From assembly GCF_024359525.1 (NCBI RefSeq), contig NZ_JAKZEU010000007.1, forward strand, positions 1 through 64,000: 64,000 nucleotides of DNA. Reading direction: 5' to 3'. This document shows, piece by piece, positions 53,757-62,415 of this stretch. The DNA comes from Paracoccus albicereus (GTDB taxonomy: Bacteria; Pseudomonadota; Alphaproteobacteria; Rhodobacterales; Rhodobacteraceae). A model generated the notes under the pieces. The model was not told where the DNA came from. It saw only the letters and a list, made by a program, of their open reading frames with translations, and searched no databases. Made by a program: the position numbers and the translations under genes. How positions within the stretch are numbered: the first letter of the stretch is position 1; every line of letters begins with the position of its first letter.

Positions 53757-53772
53757 CACTTACCTTTTAGTG
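53757..53772. promoter_or_regulatory. Likely HxlR operator CACT-N8-AGTG
   Basis: A short inverted repeat inside ACACTTACCTTTTAGTGCA, in the 94-base gap between the divergent hxlR-like and SDR genes. Palindromes with ACTTAC-like halves are typical targets of this family. Confidence 0.55.
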
Positions 53773-53834
53773 CATACTGGAAAAATGGAATGTTGATCGT
53801 CAAGTAGCCAGGATCGGCTCAGAAAGGAGACATC

Positions 53835-54581
53835 ATGGGCAAGCTCGAAAACAAGGTCGCCGTCATCACCGGGGGCAACAGCGGTATCGGCCTGAGCTCG
53901 GCAAAGCGGTTTGCGGCTGAAGGGGCGCATGTCTACATCACAGGGCGCCGCAAGGAGGTCCTGGACAAGGCCAGCGCCGAGATCGGCGCGAACGTGACGG
54001 CGATCCAGGGGGACGTGACCGCATCCGAGGATCTCGATCACCTGTTCGACGTCGTCCGAACGCAGCACGGCCGTATCGATATCCTGTTCGCCAATGCGGG
54101 CATCGGACAGCTCGAACCGCTGGGGCATATCACCGATGCAGCTTTTGATCTGACATTCGCCGTTAACGTGAAGGGCACCGTCTTTACCGTGCAGAAGGCG
54201 CTTCCATTGCTGAAGGACGGGGCTTCGATCATCCTCACCGGATCGACGACCGGGATCAAGGGAACGCCCGCCTTCAGCATCTACAGCGCCAGCAAGGCGG
54301 CGATCCGCAACTTGGCACGAAGCTGGGCGCTCGACCTGCAGGGCACCGGCATCCGCGTGAATGTTCTGTCCCCGGGGGCCACGGACACGCCCGGCCTGCA
54401 GGGCGTGGCAGAGGCCGCTGGCCGCACCACGATGTACGATGCCCTTCTGGCTCAGACACCGGCAGGTAGAATCGCCGAGCCGGCTGATGTCGCCTCCGTC
54501 GCGCTCTTCCTGGCCTCCGACGACAGCGCGGTGATGACCGGAAGCGAGGTCTTCGCTGACGGCGGCATGGCCCAGGTCTGA
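53835..54581 (+). CDS. Short-chain dehydrogenase/reductase (SDR)
   Basis: A 248-residue classical SDR with the cofactor motif TGGNSGIGLSSA, NAG in FANAGIGQLE, catalytic Ser in TGSTTGIKG, YSASK (Tyr and Lys) and the tail SEVFADGGMAQV. The Arg-Arg after the second strand (ITGRRKEV) suggests NADP(H). The substrate is unknown. Its pairing with a divergent HxlR regulator is common and suggests induction by reactive electrophiles. An AGAAAGGAG ribosome site precedes the ATG. Confidence 0.93.
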   Translation: MGKLENKVAVITGGNSGIGLSSAKRFAAEGAHVYITGRRKEVLDKASAEIGANVTAIQGDVTASEDLDHLFDVVRTQHGRIDILFANAGIGQLEPLGHITDAAFDLTFAVNVKGTVFTVQKALPLLKDGASIILTGSTTGIKGTPAFSIYSASKAAIRNLARSWALDLQGTGIRVNVLSPGATDTPGLQGVAEAAGRTTMYDALLAQTPAGRIAEPADVASVALFLASDDSAVMTGSEVFADGGMAQV

Positions 54582-54642
54582 CGACCCCTTTCGCAACCCC
54601 GGACCGTCGTTGGAACCTTGAGCGGAAAAGGCTCAGAAGGCT

Positions 54643-54662
54643 GTTCAGCGTTCTCGCTGAAC
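54643..54662 (+). terminator. Hairpin downstream of the SDR gene
   Basis: An eight-base perfect stem (GTTCAGCG / CGCTGAAC) with a four-base loop, 62 bases after the SDR stop. There is no following T-run, so efficiency is uncertain. Confidence 0.45.
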
Positions 54663-54796
54663 GGCAGCCTCCGGATCACGTGCTGCGCAGAGAAAGACCC
54701 TGCATCGAGGTTTTGCCAATTGACCGCCAGGGTGCATGCAGCACTCGCAGCGAACGACAGAAAGGTCCGCTCTCCTGACCTTCGGCCTCCGAAAAT

Positions 54797-54833
54797 GCTG
54801 CGCGGTGGACGAATGACCGGTTTGGTGGAGCTG
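54797..54833 (+). repeat. 37-base direct repeat, right copy
   Basis: Partner of 47553-47589 (31 of 37 identical). Confidence 0.6.
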
Positions 54834-54856
54834 CGCCGCAGCGATGGCCAGCTTGG

Positions 54857-54877
54857 CGAACGTCGGCTAAGGGCCGA
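54857..54877 (+). repeat. Direct repeat CGAACGTCGGCTAA..., right copy
   Basis: Partner of 52561-52581 (20 of 21 identical), closing the integrase-HxlR-SDR unit. Confidence 0.6.
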
Positions 54878-55158
54878 GAATGACGAAAAGCTAATCGAGG
54901 AAGGCCATCTTTACCGTTGCGACGCTGCGCACCCGCCTAGGTGACGCTGGTATCGGTCGACATCAGCTTGCGCGAGCACCTCGCGGTTGCACCGTGCCCA
55001 ATTCTAGTTTGAAAACAGAGGGTGCAGCGGAAAGACAAGTGCCGGCTATCTCTGAGCCCACAATTATAGTTAGCCTGTCATGGCAAGTCCTTTCGTGGAG
55101 GCGAACTAACAAGACCTCAGATGACACGCCGGTCTAGCTGTTCCGTGATAGCCTTGGC

Positions 55159-55557
55159 TCAAGAAGATCTCAGGACTCCAGCCTCGATCGCCTTAAGGAA
55201 GTTCTCGATTTCGAGGGTGCGGCGCTCGAAGCGGATGATCTCGGCGTTCAATCCGAGCTGCCAAGCGATGTCCTTCCGCGTCGGCATGAGCTCGAGTTCG
55301 CGCATCCGTGCAGCAATCGCGCCCACCTCGCTCTTGTCGCGCGCGAGACCCTGGTCGATGACGTCATTGGCCTGATGGGCCGTCGATGCGGCGATCTCGC
55401 CGAGGGAGAGCTCGGGGTGATACTGGACGCCCCAGAAGACGTCCTGGCCGTGGCAGATCTCAGCAGCTTCGATCGGTGTGTCCGGGTTCTTGGCCAGGCT
55501 GACACCGCCCTGCGGCAGGCGCGTCACGACACTCGAGTGCATGGCGGGTGCGGTCAC
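55159..55557 (-). pseudogene. C-terminal fragment of a class I glutamine amidotransferase-like protein
   Basis: The 132-codon frame carries MHSSVVTRLPQGG, AAEICHGQDVFWGVQYHPEL and a helical tail. These are the C-terminal half of class I glutamine amidotransferase-like proteins, including the catalytic His-Glu pair of GVQYHPEL. The N-terminal half with the nucleophilic Cys (GxCxG) is absent upstream, where only 400 bases of non-coding sequence follow. It is therefore a decayed remnant, probably truncated when the mobile cassette entered. An alternative use of the fragment as a free domain is unlikely. Confidence 0.72.
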
Positions 55558-55956
55558 GACTATGTGCCTGCGACCTATCTCACTGGCCCAGCACCGGGTC
55601 GCAACCTGAAGCTGTTCCTAACAAAGAGCTTCTGAGGCGACGGCGAGGACTTAGTAGGGCCAGCTTGGTGACCGTTACGACACGAACTCGCTGGGAGCGG
55701 TGTCTTGCTTTCAGCCCTCAATGATCCTGACGAGGCCAGGGTAAACAGACACGCCAAACAAATCCGTCGGCCTCGACTGCAGCCGTTTCCTCCAAAGCCG
55801 TCGGATCCGGACCTCCGTGTCACGCTGGACGCTAAAGTGCTCCGATTCGTCGGTGTGGCGACGGTTCACACTCACCCGACGCAAGCCATCAGACCCATGG
55901 CTCGTGTCATCATTGCTGGGCCCAGGGATCGACGCGCGGGTTCGTCACCCGGAGAA
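55558..55956. other. Intergenic region left of the integrative element
   Basis: I see no gene, repeat or RNA in these 399 bases. It may hold decayed sequence of the truncated amidotransferase or of an element boundary. Confidence 0.4.
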
Positions 55957-56130
55957 TTAATGATTATCGCTGGGAGTGGTGTTCTCGAGCCATTGCACGA
56001 GGGCGCGGCGGATCATCTCCGGTCGCGTCGGAAGGTCCTTTTCGAGCCGCCGCCTGTCGTCGATGGCTTCAATCATTTCTCGCGGCAGGCGGACCGTTAA
56101 GGCCTCAGTATCCTTCTTCGGAGGAGCCAT
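55957..56130 (-). CDS. CopG/Arc-type ribbon-helix-helix regulator, 57 aa
   Basis: A 57-residue protein reading from MAPPKKDTEALTVRLPREMI through EAIDDRRRLEKDLPTRPEMI to a C-terminal helix RRALVQWLEN. The strand ALTVRLP followed by two helices and a TRPEMIRRAL turn is the RHH fold. A GGAGGA-like ribosome site is absent, but the frame is clean and starts next to a strong palindrome (56141-56170), its probable operator. It is divergent from the 171-residue unknown gene and may repress it and itself. It could also be the antitoxin of an unidentified toxin. Confidence 0.8.
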   Translation of the reverse strand: MAPPKKDTEALTVRLPREMIEAIDDRRRLEKDLPTRPEMIRRALVQWLENTTPSDNH

Positions 56131-56140
56131 CCAAAAACTT

Positions 56141-56170
56141 TCGCATTATGATGTTGACATCGTAATGCGA
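56141..56170. promoter_or_regulatory. Thirty-base palindromic operator of the RHH regulator
   Basis: Arms TCGCATTATGATG (56141-56153) and CATCGTAATGCGA (56158-56170) around TTGA, with one mismatched position out of 13. It starts 11 bases before the RHH start and lies in the divergent promoter region of the 56274 gene. Long palindromes of this kind bind RHH tetramers. Confidence 0.75.
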
Positions 56171-56273
56171 TACTGCCATATTTGCGTTAGTAGCGCAATT
56201 AGCGTTGCGAGCCAGGCGGGCATCTCACCTCCCTGCGCTGGCTCTGACCCTGCCACTCTGCTTGGAGACTGAC

Positions 56274-56789
56274 ATGGCTATTATGACTCCTACCACGCAC
56301 ACTGCTGCGCTTGAAGCGCCGTTCGGGATGTTGAACCCGTTTGCGCTGCGCTTCATCGACCTTCTGAATGCTGTCAACGAGCATATCTGGGCGGAATGTG
56401 CCCTCGATAGGGCGGATACTGCCGACCCTAATTATCCTACCCGCCTGAAGCAGGCGAACGATGCATCGCTGCTGGTCTACGATCTTCTGGCCGAACTGAC
56501 AGGCCGCTCGGTGACGGCCGCGAGAGAAGTGCCGCTCCGTCGCATGGCTCTCGTCATCGCCACGCTCTTTCGCGAAGGCACGTCCTCGGCTTTTCGCCGC
56601 TATGCTGAGCACCGCAACGATTTCAGCCAGTTTCTGGCCGTTCCGGGCAACGGACCGATCGAATCCCGGATCCGGCACATGCTTGCGGCTGCTGACAAGC
56701 GAATTTCGCGGATGGCACTGCTGACGCTCTATCGTCAGGACGGCGTGGATCACCACGCCAAGGTCGAGGCCGTGACCCTGGCAGCCTGA
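56274..56789 (+). CDS. Helical protein of unknown function at the head of the integrative element
   Basis: A 171-residue, almost fully helical soluble protein (NPFALRFIDLLNAVNEHIWA, ASLLVYDLLAELTGRSV, MALVIATLFREG, IRHMLAAADKRISRMALLTL). No family, signal or membrane helix is seen. A GGAG ribosome site lies nine bases before the ATG. It is divergent from the RHH gene, separated by the 30-base operator, and precedes the GIY-YIG-like gene in the same direction. Confidence 0.65.
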   Translation: MAIMTPTTHTAALEAPFGMLNPFALRFIDLLNAVNEHIWAECALDRADTADPNYPTRLKQANDASLLVYDLLAELTGRSVTAAREVPLRRMALVIATLFREGTSSAFRRYAEHRNDFSQFLAVPGNGPIESRIRHMLAAADKRISRMALLTLYRQDGVDHHAKVEAVTLAA

Positions 56790-56946
56790 TCCCTACCCAA
56801 CCTTCTGACAGCATCGGCTGATCGGCCCGGTTTCTGACCGGGTGCGGCCTGCCGTCCATCCTGCCTGCCTGCGCTGCGGGCAGCGCGCGCCTGCGCGGTC
56901 GATGGCTGCTGTCTTCCTCTCACCTGATCCTACAGGAGGGCCTTCC

Positions 56947-58014
56947 ATGCCCAACTTCACCCTGCGTCCCACCTTCTCCATCGGCGGCTACGCCTACCCG
57001 ATCTACGATCGCGACATCCCGGACCTCTGGCACGGCTTCGCCGAGGAGAAAGGCTTCGAGATCACGGCTCGTGTCCGTGACAAGAACCATCTTGTGCTCC
57101 GCCACGAGATCTGCGGGTTGGAGATGGTCACGAAGATCTTCGTGCTTCGCACCTGTGTGCCTGCTTGCCCCCATTGTCTCGAGATGGAACGCCGCGAGCT
57201 CTGTCGCGCAGCCGATGTCACCTATCTCGGCCGCGGAGATCGCTCGCATTATCTCCGCATCCGCCTTGCCTGCGGCCATGAGACGGAGAGGCAGACGGAG
57301 CTACTGCACCGTGTTCGTCAGGAGCAGACCGCGATCCGCTGCGCTCAGTGTCTCAATGAGCGGTTGAAGCGGGAAGCCGCCGCGCGGGAATGGTCGCTGA
57401 TCGGCGACGACCCGCATGGCAACCTGAACTACCGCCTCTACCGCCACGATTGCGGACACGTGCAACGCGTCGCCATCGCGAACATGCGCACCGGCCGCTT
57501 CGCGTGCGGCGGCTGCAGCGATGGATGGACGCGCGACCCAAGCTACATCTACGCGATGCGCTTCGTGCTCCAGGATGGCACCGACGCGATCAAGGTCGGC
57601 TTCTCGCGCGATCCGCATTCGCGACTGCGGTTCCAGCTGACGACCGAACGCGACCAATACGCGATGCTGCTGCGCACGATCGAGATCCCGACAGGTCGCG
57701 ACGCGATCCGGATGGAGAAGGATCTGCACCTGACTCTGCGCAAGCTCTATCCCAACGCCGTCCTCGATCGCAGGGTCTTTGCGAGCCAGGTGAACTGCGT
57801 GAGCGAACTCTACGATTCCGCCATCGAGGCGGAGATTATGAGCCTCCTCGATGCTCTGGAGGTCCGGGTCAAGGGACTGGTCGCACGGCGGGCGAAGGCT
57901 GCAAAGGCTGCGGCGGACGCCGACAGGAAGACCGAGCCCGGCACGCGCAGCAAGCGCAAGTCGCGCAAGCAGCGGCGTGGACGCTTTCGGCCGCGCGGCA
58001 AGATGCGGCGCTGA
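56947..58014 (+). CDS. GIY-YIG-like (T5orf172/MUG113-type) protein with zinc-finger-like N-terminus
   Basis: A 355-residue protein. The first 190 residues contain several Cys/His pairs suited to zinc (CVPACPHCLEMERRELC, LACGHETE, IRCAQCLNE, HDCGHVQR, FACGGCSDGW). From about residue 200 the lines YIYAMRF, AIKVGFSRDPHSRLRFQ, RTIEIPTG, AIRMEKDLHLTL fit the GIY-YIG nuclease superfamily in its T5orf172 form, with Tyr, Arg and Glu in order. The C-terminal 45 residues are very basic (SKRKSRKQRRGRFRPRGK), likely a DNA-binding tail. Cleavage of foreign or element DNA is plausible but untested. A start at 56947 follows an AGGAGGG ribosome site. Confidence 0.78.
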   Translation: MPNFTLRPTFSIGGYAYPIYDRDIPDLWHGFAEEKGFEITARVRDKNHLVLRHEICGLEMVTKIFVLRTCVPACPHCLEMERRELCRAADVTYLGRGDRSHYLRIRLACGHETERQTELLHRVRQEQTAIRCAQCLNERLKREAAAREWSLIGDDPHGNLNYRLYRHDCGHVQRVAIANMRTGRFACGGCSDGWTRDPSYIYAMRFVLQDGTDAIKVGFSRDPHSRLRFQLTTERDQYAMLLRTIEIPTGRDAIRMEKDLHLTLRKLYPNAVLDRRVFASQVNCVSELYDSAIEAEIMSLLDALEVRVKGLVARRAKAAKAAADADRKTEPGTRSKRKSRKQRRGRFRPRGKMRR

Positions 58015-58022
58015 GCCTCGGG

Positions 58023-58053
58023 GAGCCGGGCTCGGGATTCCCGATCCCGGCTC
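58023..58053 (+). terminator. GC-rich hairpin after the GIY-YIG-like gene
   Basis: GAGCCGGG (58023-58030) pairs with CCCGGCTC (58046-58053), with an inner CGGGA/TCCCG stem, nine bases after the stop codon. No T-run follows directly. It probably ends or attenuates the upstream message before the AAA+ gene. Confidence 0.6.
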
Positions 58054-58179
58054 TCGCCTTGGTTAGACTTGGCGCGCCTCGCCCTCGCCGAGAGAGGCCG
58101 TGAGTGCGCTCTCCCGCCAAAGTTCGCCCCGGCTTGCTTCCCCTTCTCCCTCTTCATTTCCCGTCTTCCGGAGGTCGCC

Positions 58180-60402
58180 ATGACCGACAACGCACCCGCC
58201 GCCGCACCTTCACCACCGCCCGATTGGCGCGCCTTTGCGGCGGAGATCCGCAAGAGCCTGCTCGCCAAGCAGGCCGACACATCTGCAGCGGGCTTCTACG
58301 AACTGGGTGAGACGCTGGATCGCCGCTCCGGCGCCGAGACAAAAGCGCCATCAAGCGATCGCGCCAAGGCAATGGAAGGGCCTGCATCGCTGACCCATCG
58401 CCAGAACCTTTTGATCCTCGCGCTCGCCGCGACCCTTGGCAGTCGCGCGACGCTCGAGGCGGCGCTGAGTAAGAACGCGCTGATCGTGCTCGGCAATGTC
58501 GATGCAGCGTTCACGCACGAGGTCACCATGCTGCTCAAGGCTGCGTTGCCCGCAGGGCTGACTCTTTGCGACGACCCCATGGGCCGCTACCGTCCCGGCG
58601 CTGTCATCCTCGTCAATGGCGCGCACCATGTGCGCGGCGAGAGCAGGCTTCTCGACCTGCTCGCAAAGGATCTCGCGGCGGCACTGGCTTACACCGCTCC
58701 CGTGATCCTGCTGCTGCCGCCCGCCATCGCGCCTGAAGAGGTGATCGGCACGGCGGCAGCGACGGTTCTGATGATGCGCGGCTTCGATCGTGAGATCGTC
58801 GCCGCGCTACTCGCGGGCGCCTATCCGGGATCTGACGCGGCTGCGGTGCGAGAGCAGCTGCCCTCCGATATGGAGCTCGCACAGATGCCGATGCTGCGGC
58901 TGATGCTGGCCCTGCGCTGCGACGATGTCGAAACGGCCACGGCACACTTGCGTGAGCCTTTGGCCGCAGCGCGGTCAGCCGCTGAAGGAAAGTCGCCCGG
59001 CAAACCGCCCTCGCGCGTTTCGCGCGAGGATGGCGGCATCCGCCTCGCCGAGCTTGTCGGCCTCGGCGAGGCGCAGCACATCGCGTCCGGCATCGTCGCC
59101 GATCTGCGAGCATGGCAAGCGAACGAGCTGCCCTGGCGCGATGTCCACCGCGGCCTGTTGATCGCCGGCCAGCCGGGTTGCGGCAAGACCGAGCTCGCCC
59201 GCGCGATGGCGCGCGAGCCCGGCATCCATCTTGAGGCCGGCAGCTACGGGGCGTGGCAGGCGAACGGGCATCTGGGCGACATGCTGCGCGCGATGCGCGA
59301 GAGCTTCGAGCGCGCTGTCGCACAGGCGCCCGCCATCCTCTTCATCGACGAGATCGACGCCTTCGGCAGCCGCATCTCGAGAAGAAGCTCGAGCAATCAG
59401 GCTTACGAGGAGAAGGTCATCGCCGGATTGCTCGAAGAGCTCGATGGAGTTGAGGGACGTGAAGGTGTCGTGGTCATCGGCGCCTGTAATCACCCTGACC
59501 GGATCGACCCCGCGATCCGACGGGCGGGACGGTTCGATGACCTTGTCTACATTCCGCTGCCGGACCTCACGGCGCTGGCCACGATCCTGCGTCAGCATCT
59601 GGGCGGAGACCTACCCGACGCTGACTTGGCGACGCTTGCCGAATTGGCGCTTGGCCGCACCGGTGCCGATTGCGCGGCGGCCGTCCGCAGCGCACGGGCC
59701 GCGGCGCGACGCGAAGCGCGGGCGCTGACCGAAGTCGATCTGCGTCGGGCGCTGGCTCCCCATCTCACCGACATGCCACAAGAGATGCGGCGCCGTGCGG
59801 CGATCCACGAGGCCGGTCATGCGGTGGTGATGACCGCGCTCGATCTTGCGGTGGTGAAGGCTCTGCGCCTTGGTTCTGACGGCGCGGAGACACTCGCGCG
59901 CTGGCATCGCACGGACCTGACTGCGGTGGAGATTCACCGCCACTGCATCGGTCATCTTTCCGGCCGCGCCGCGGAGCGCCTCGTTCTGGGTGAGATCAGC
60001 GGCGGTGCGGGTGGTGAGCCACGCAGTGACCTGGCGAAGGCAACGCAGCTTGTCATCGCCGGTGAACTCGCTTTCGGCCTCGGCGATCATGGCCACCTTT
60101 CCGTCGATGACATGCCCGAGCGGCGGATGATCCTGGACCTGCCTGCACCAATCCGCGCTCGGCTGCAGCGCAAGCTCGACCGCGCCCTCGACGATGCGAC
60201 CGCGATCTTGCGCCAGCACCGCACTCTGCTCGAGAGCCTAGCGCGTGATCTCGAGACACAAGGCATCATCGGCGAGGCGGAATTGGCAGAGCGGCTCGCC
60301 GGGGTGAGCACCCCAGAGCAAAAGAATGAGAAGCGATCGAGCGCAGTGCCGCCGCCCGCGTCTTATCCCTCGAAGCTCCCGGAGAGGGGAGCCGAGGCAT
60401 GA
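58180..60402 (+). CDS. Soluble FtsH-like AAA+ ATPase with M41 metalloprotease domain
   Basis: A 740-residue protein. Residues about 1-300 are a unique helical region with no membrane helix. The AAA+ module follows with Walker A GQPGCGKTE (about residue 330), Walker B AILFIDEIDAFGS, the second region of homology ACNHPDRIDPAIRRAGRFD, and then an M41 domain with zinc motif HEAGH at residue 543 and the later ligand region GGAGGEPRSDLAKAT. FtsH normally has two membrane helices and a narrower size; this protein lacks them and has an Ala/Gly-rich N-terminus, so it is a cytosolic variant carried by an integrative element. It could degrade host or phage proteins. Confidence 0.85.
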   Translation: MTDNAPAAAPSPPPDWRAFAAEIRKSLLAKQADTSAAGFYELGETLDRRSGAETKAPSSDRAKAMEGPASLTHRQNLLILALAATLGSRATLEAALSKNALIVLGNVDAAFTHEVTMLLKAALPAGLTLCDDPMGRYRPGAVILVNGAHHVRGESRLLDLLAKDLAAALAYTAPVILLLPPAIAPEEVIGTAAATVLMMRGFDREIVAALLAGAYPGSDAAAVREQLPSDMELAQMPMLRLMLALRCDDVETATAHLREPLAAARSAAEGKSPGKPPSRVSREDGGIRLAELVGLGEAQHIASGIVADLRAWQANELPWRDVHRGLLIAGQPGCGKTELARAMAREPGIHLEAGSYGAWQANGHLGDMLRAMRESFERAVAQAPAILFIDEIDAFGSRISRRSSSNQAYEEKVIAGLLEELDGVEGREGVVVIGACNHPDRIDPAIRRAGRFDDLVYIPLPDLTALATILRQHLGGDLPDADLATLAELALGRTGADCAAAVRSARAAARREARALTEVDLRRALAPHLTDMPQEMRRRAAIHEAGHAVVMTALDLAVVKALRLGSDGAETLARWHRTDLTAVEIHRHCIGHLSGRAAERLVLGEISGGAGGEPRSDLAKATQLVIAGELAFGLGDHGHLSVDDMPERRMILDLPAPIRARLQRKLDRALDDATAILRQHRTLLESLARDLETQGIIGEAELAERLAGVSTPEQKNEKRSSAVPPPASYPSKLPERGAEA

Positions 60403-60546
60403 TGCCGTTGGCTCCTGTTCTTCCCCTCGACCCTTCTCGCGCATTCCGGCTCAGGATACGCAATTCTTTTTCGCGTCCGGTGCTCACGTCCCAAAGCGCG
60501 ATTTCCTTGACCGGTTTCAAACCGGGATCGGGAGTTTTCCACATGT

Positions 60547-60951
60547 TTGACGCGCGTTTCGCCAATCAAAGCCCCACTCGCCCTCCGGTTGCTACCCCGC
60601 GCCGCTATACTGAGGCCAAGATCATTAGCGGACACATGTCCCATCACCAGCAATCTGAAACTACCGCCGGAGCACGCTTCCGCGCGGACCGGAGAGGCAC
60701 GACGTTTGGCACGAGCGTGGTCAGATCGAAAGAGGAGCAGCGAGGGCGAAACCCTCGAGCGGCTTGAGAATGCCCTTCGCTACATCGCCTGTTGCATCGT
60801 TCGACACGGCGAAGTCTATCTGCCCCTGTTCGAGCGCTTGGAAGCGGAGGTCGAGGCAGTCCGTGCTAAAGAGACGGCCTTGCACCGCGCTCGCCGTCTT
60901 TATCTTGGATCTTCCGAGAGCTCTTCCGCCGCTTCCGAGGCGCAGCGATAA
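60547..60951 (+). CDS. Small helical protein before the integrase
   Basis: A frame of up to 134 residues whose C-terminal 80 residues look real: RRLARAWSDRKRSSEGETLE, LENALRYIACCIVRHGEVYL, PLFERLEAEVEAVRAKE. Similar short helical proteins with a HGExYxPxFERLExE line occur in alphaproteobacterial integrative elements. The true start may lie further in than 60547, as the first 45 residues have poor character. Its 3' end overlaps the convergent integrase gene by 86 bases. A role in excision or control is only a guess. Confidence 0.5.
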   Translation: MTRVSPIKAPLALRLLPRAAILRPRSLADTCPITSNLKLPPEHASARTGEARRLARAWSDRKRSSEGETLERLENALRYIACCIVRHGEVYLPLFERLEAEVEAVRAKETALHRARRLYLGSSESSSAASEAQR

Positions 60952-62329
60952 CCCGATCTCCAAGATCGCCAAGAGGATCGGCAACATCTAGGGCGATACG
61001 CTGAGCTAGTTCGTGACGCTCAGCCAGCGTGACGTCGCCGTATTCCTCACGATCACGGATCAGGGAAACACTGTGGCCCATCATGATGCCGCGCTCATCG
61101 ATCGCGATGCCTGCGCGACGCATCCGGCCCTCCCAAGCATGCCGAAGACCTCCGATCGTATGGCCCTCAGGCATCACTCCGCGTTCGCGCAGGTATTTGT
61201 TGACGGCACTACTCCAAGTATCCTTGCCCGCATACGTTCGGAAGCCGCCCCGCCCTACAACGCGCTCCATGGCCGAAAGCGCGACCCCGACCAGCGGCAC
61301 CTTCCGTTCCGATGCACCGTTTTTCAGTTCGCGCAGACCCACGGCCGGACGCAGCTCTAGGTAGGGGTGAGGCCCATCGATATGGATGTCGGCCAGAGGC
61401 GTGTTGTAAATCTCGGATTGGCGGCATCCCGTCTCGACGCAGATCAGCAGGATGTCGCGCGCCTCGGGGTTCAGACCATCGAAGGTGCCTGGCGCGAGCA
61501 GTGTCTCGCGAATCCAGTCAACTGAGAACTCGCGCTTGCGGCGCGCATCCCGGGGTTTGTGGGCTAGTCTGGCAGTGCCCTTGGAGACCGAAAGTCCTGC
61601 GTAAGGACGTGGAGGGTGGGCCATCCCGGCCGCCCGGTAATAGCGCTTGAAGCAGCCCGATGCATAAGTCAGCTCCTTCTTCACAGACTCAGCGCTGATC
61701 TCGCCCCGGGCCACGCGTTTCTCGAGCCACAGCAGATGCTTCATCGCATGCTCGGCGGTGAAATCCCGGACCAGCACATCGTCACCGATAGCCTCGATCG
61801 CCTGCGTCAACGTCCGCTTGTTGCCATTGCGCCATTTGCGCAGCTGCGTCGCGTTCTTGAACCGGTTCTCGTCAGTCGCGATCTCATCGACATGATCGGC
61901 AAGCTGCGACAGCCGCAAGCCGGGTTCCTCAACACCGCCTAGCACCGCTGCGACGGCACCCGGGTTCGACGCGTCAGGCGATATTGCCTGGGCCGTCTCG
62001 ACGCGCGACAGGATGTCCTCGACACGCCCTCCCGCTAGATCCTTTGCGAAGCGATACGGGACACCTAAACCGCGTGCGATGCGAATCGCTTTGTTGAACG
62101 CTTCCAGTCCGTCCTTCACCGTCGGCGACCCGGCGAGCGCGGCTTCAAAGCGACCGCACAGCTCTGACTCGTAATCACGCGCCCTGACAAGCGCCTCCGC
62201 CCGACTGTCGGTTCTGAGGCTCTTGTGGATCTCGCGCTTGCCAGCGACGGCACGAAATTCCTCGGGCACGACCCAGCGAAAATGCCACGTTTGTCCTCTC
62301 AGGATGATTCCGGGCATCAGACCCCTCAT
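60866..62329 (-). CDS. Tyrosine-type site-specific integrase with a DUF6538-like N-terminus
   Basis: A 487-residue integrase. The N-terminus (LRGQTWHFRWVVPEEFRAVA, EIHKSLRTDSRAEALVRARD) is the DUF6538-type arm-binding part. The core-binding domain is followed by a catalytic domain with Arg in ETGCRQSEI, HxxR in HTIGGLRHAWEGR, His in MMGHSVS and the nucleophilic Tyr in REEYGDVTL. It probably moves the 56-62.5 kb element. A second ATG four codons in (62317) has a nearer GAGGGG ribosome site and may be the true start. Direct repeats and a tRNA-Ala-like 3' end lie just upstream of the gene, as expected of an attachment region. Confidence 0.92.
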   Translation of the reverse strand: MRGLMPGIILRGQTWHFRWVVPEEFRAVAGKREIHKSLRTDSRAEALVRARDYESELCGRFEAALAGSPTVKDGLEAFNKAIRIARGLGVPYRFAKDLAGGRVEDILSRVETAQAISPDASNPGAVAAVLGGVEEPGLRLSQLADHVDEIATDENRFKNATQLRKWRNGNKRTLTQAIEAIGDDVLVRDFTAEHAMKHLLWLEKRVARGEISAESVKKELTYASGCFKRYYRAAGMAHPPRPYAGLSVSKGTARLAHKPRDARRKREFSVDWIRETLLAPGTFDGLNPEARDILLICVETGCRQSEIYNTPLADIHIDGPHPYLELRPAVGLRELKNGASERKVPLVGVALSAMERVVGRGGFRTYAGKDTWSSAVNKYLRERGVMPEGHTIGGLRHAWEGRMRRAGIAIDERGIMMGHSVSLIRDREEYGDVTLAERHELAQRIALDVADPLGDLGDRVIAAPRKRRKSSRKIQDKDGERGARPSL

Positions 62330-62395
62330 CGTTAGCCAACTGCGCGAAAACAGAGGCGCCGTGCACGCGAGGCCGACGTAAAAGGCGCCGCAGAT

Positions 62396-62415
62396 TTGCT
62401 ACATATATTGCTACA
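62396..62415 (+). repeat. Tandem TTGCTACA direct repeat, possible integrase arm site
   Basis: TTGCTACA at 62396-62403 and again at 62408-62415, a 12-base period, 67 bases upstream of the integrase start. Short direct repeats beside an attachment site are typical arm-type or excisionase binding sites. Confidence 0.5.

Larger units (their letters stand above)
54582..55158. other. Intergenic region after the SDR gene, with hairpin and repeat ends
   Basis: No gene is supported. A perfect hairpin GTTCAGCG-TTCT-CGCTGAAC at 54643-54662 may end the SDR transcript. The right copies of two direct repeats lie at 54797-54833 and 54857-54877. The remainder shows nothing recognisable. Confidence 0.5.

Noticed and set aside
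54643..54662. Insertion-sequence end formed by the GTTCAGCG inverted repeat
   Set aside because: It is a short local hairpin with no transposase or matching distant copy.
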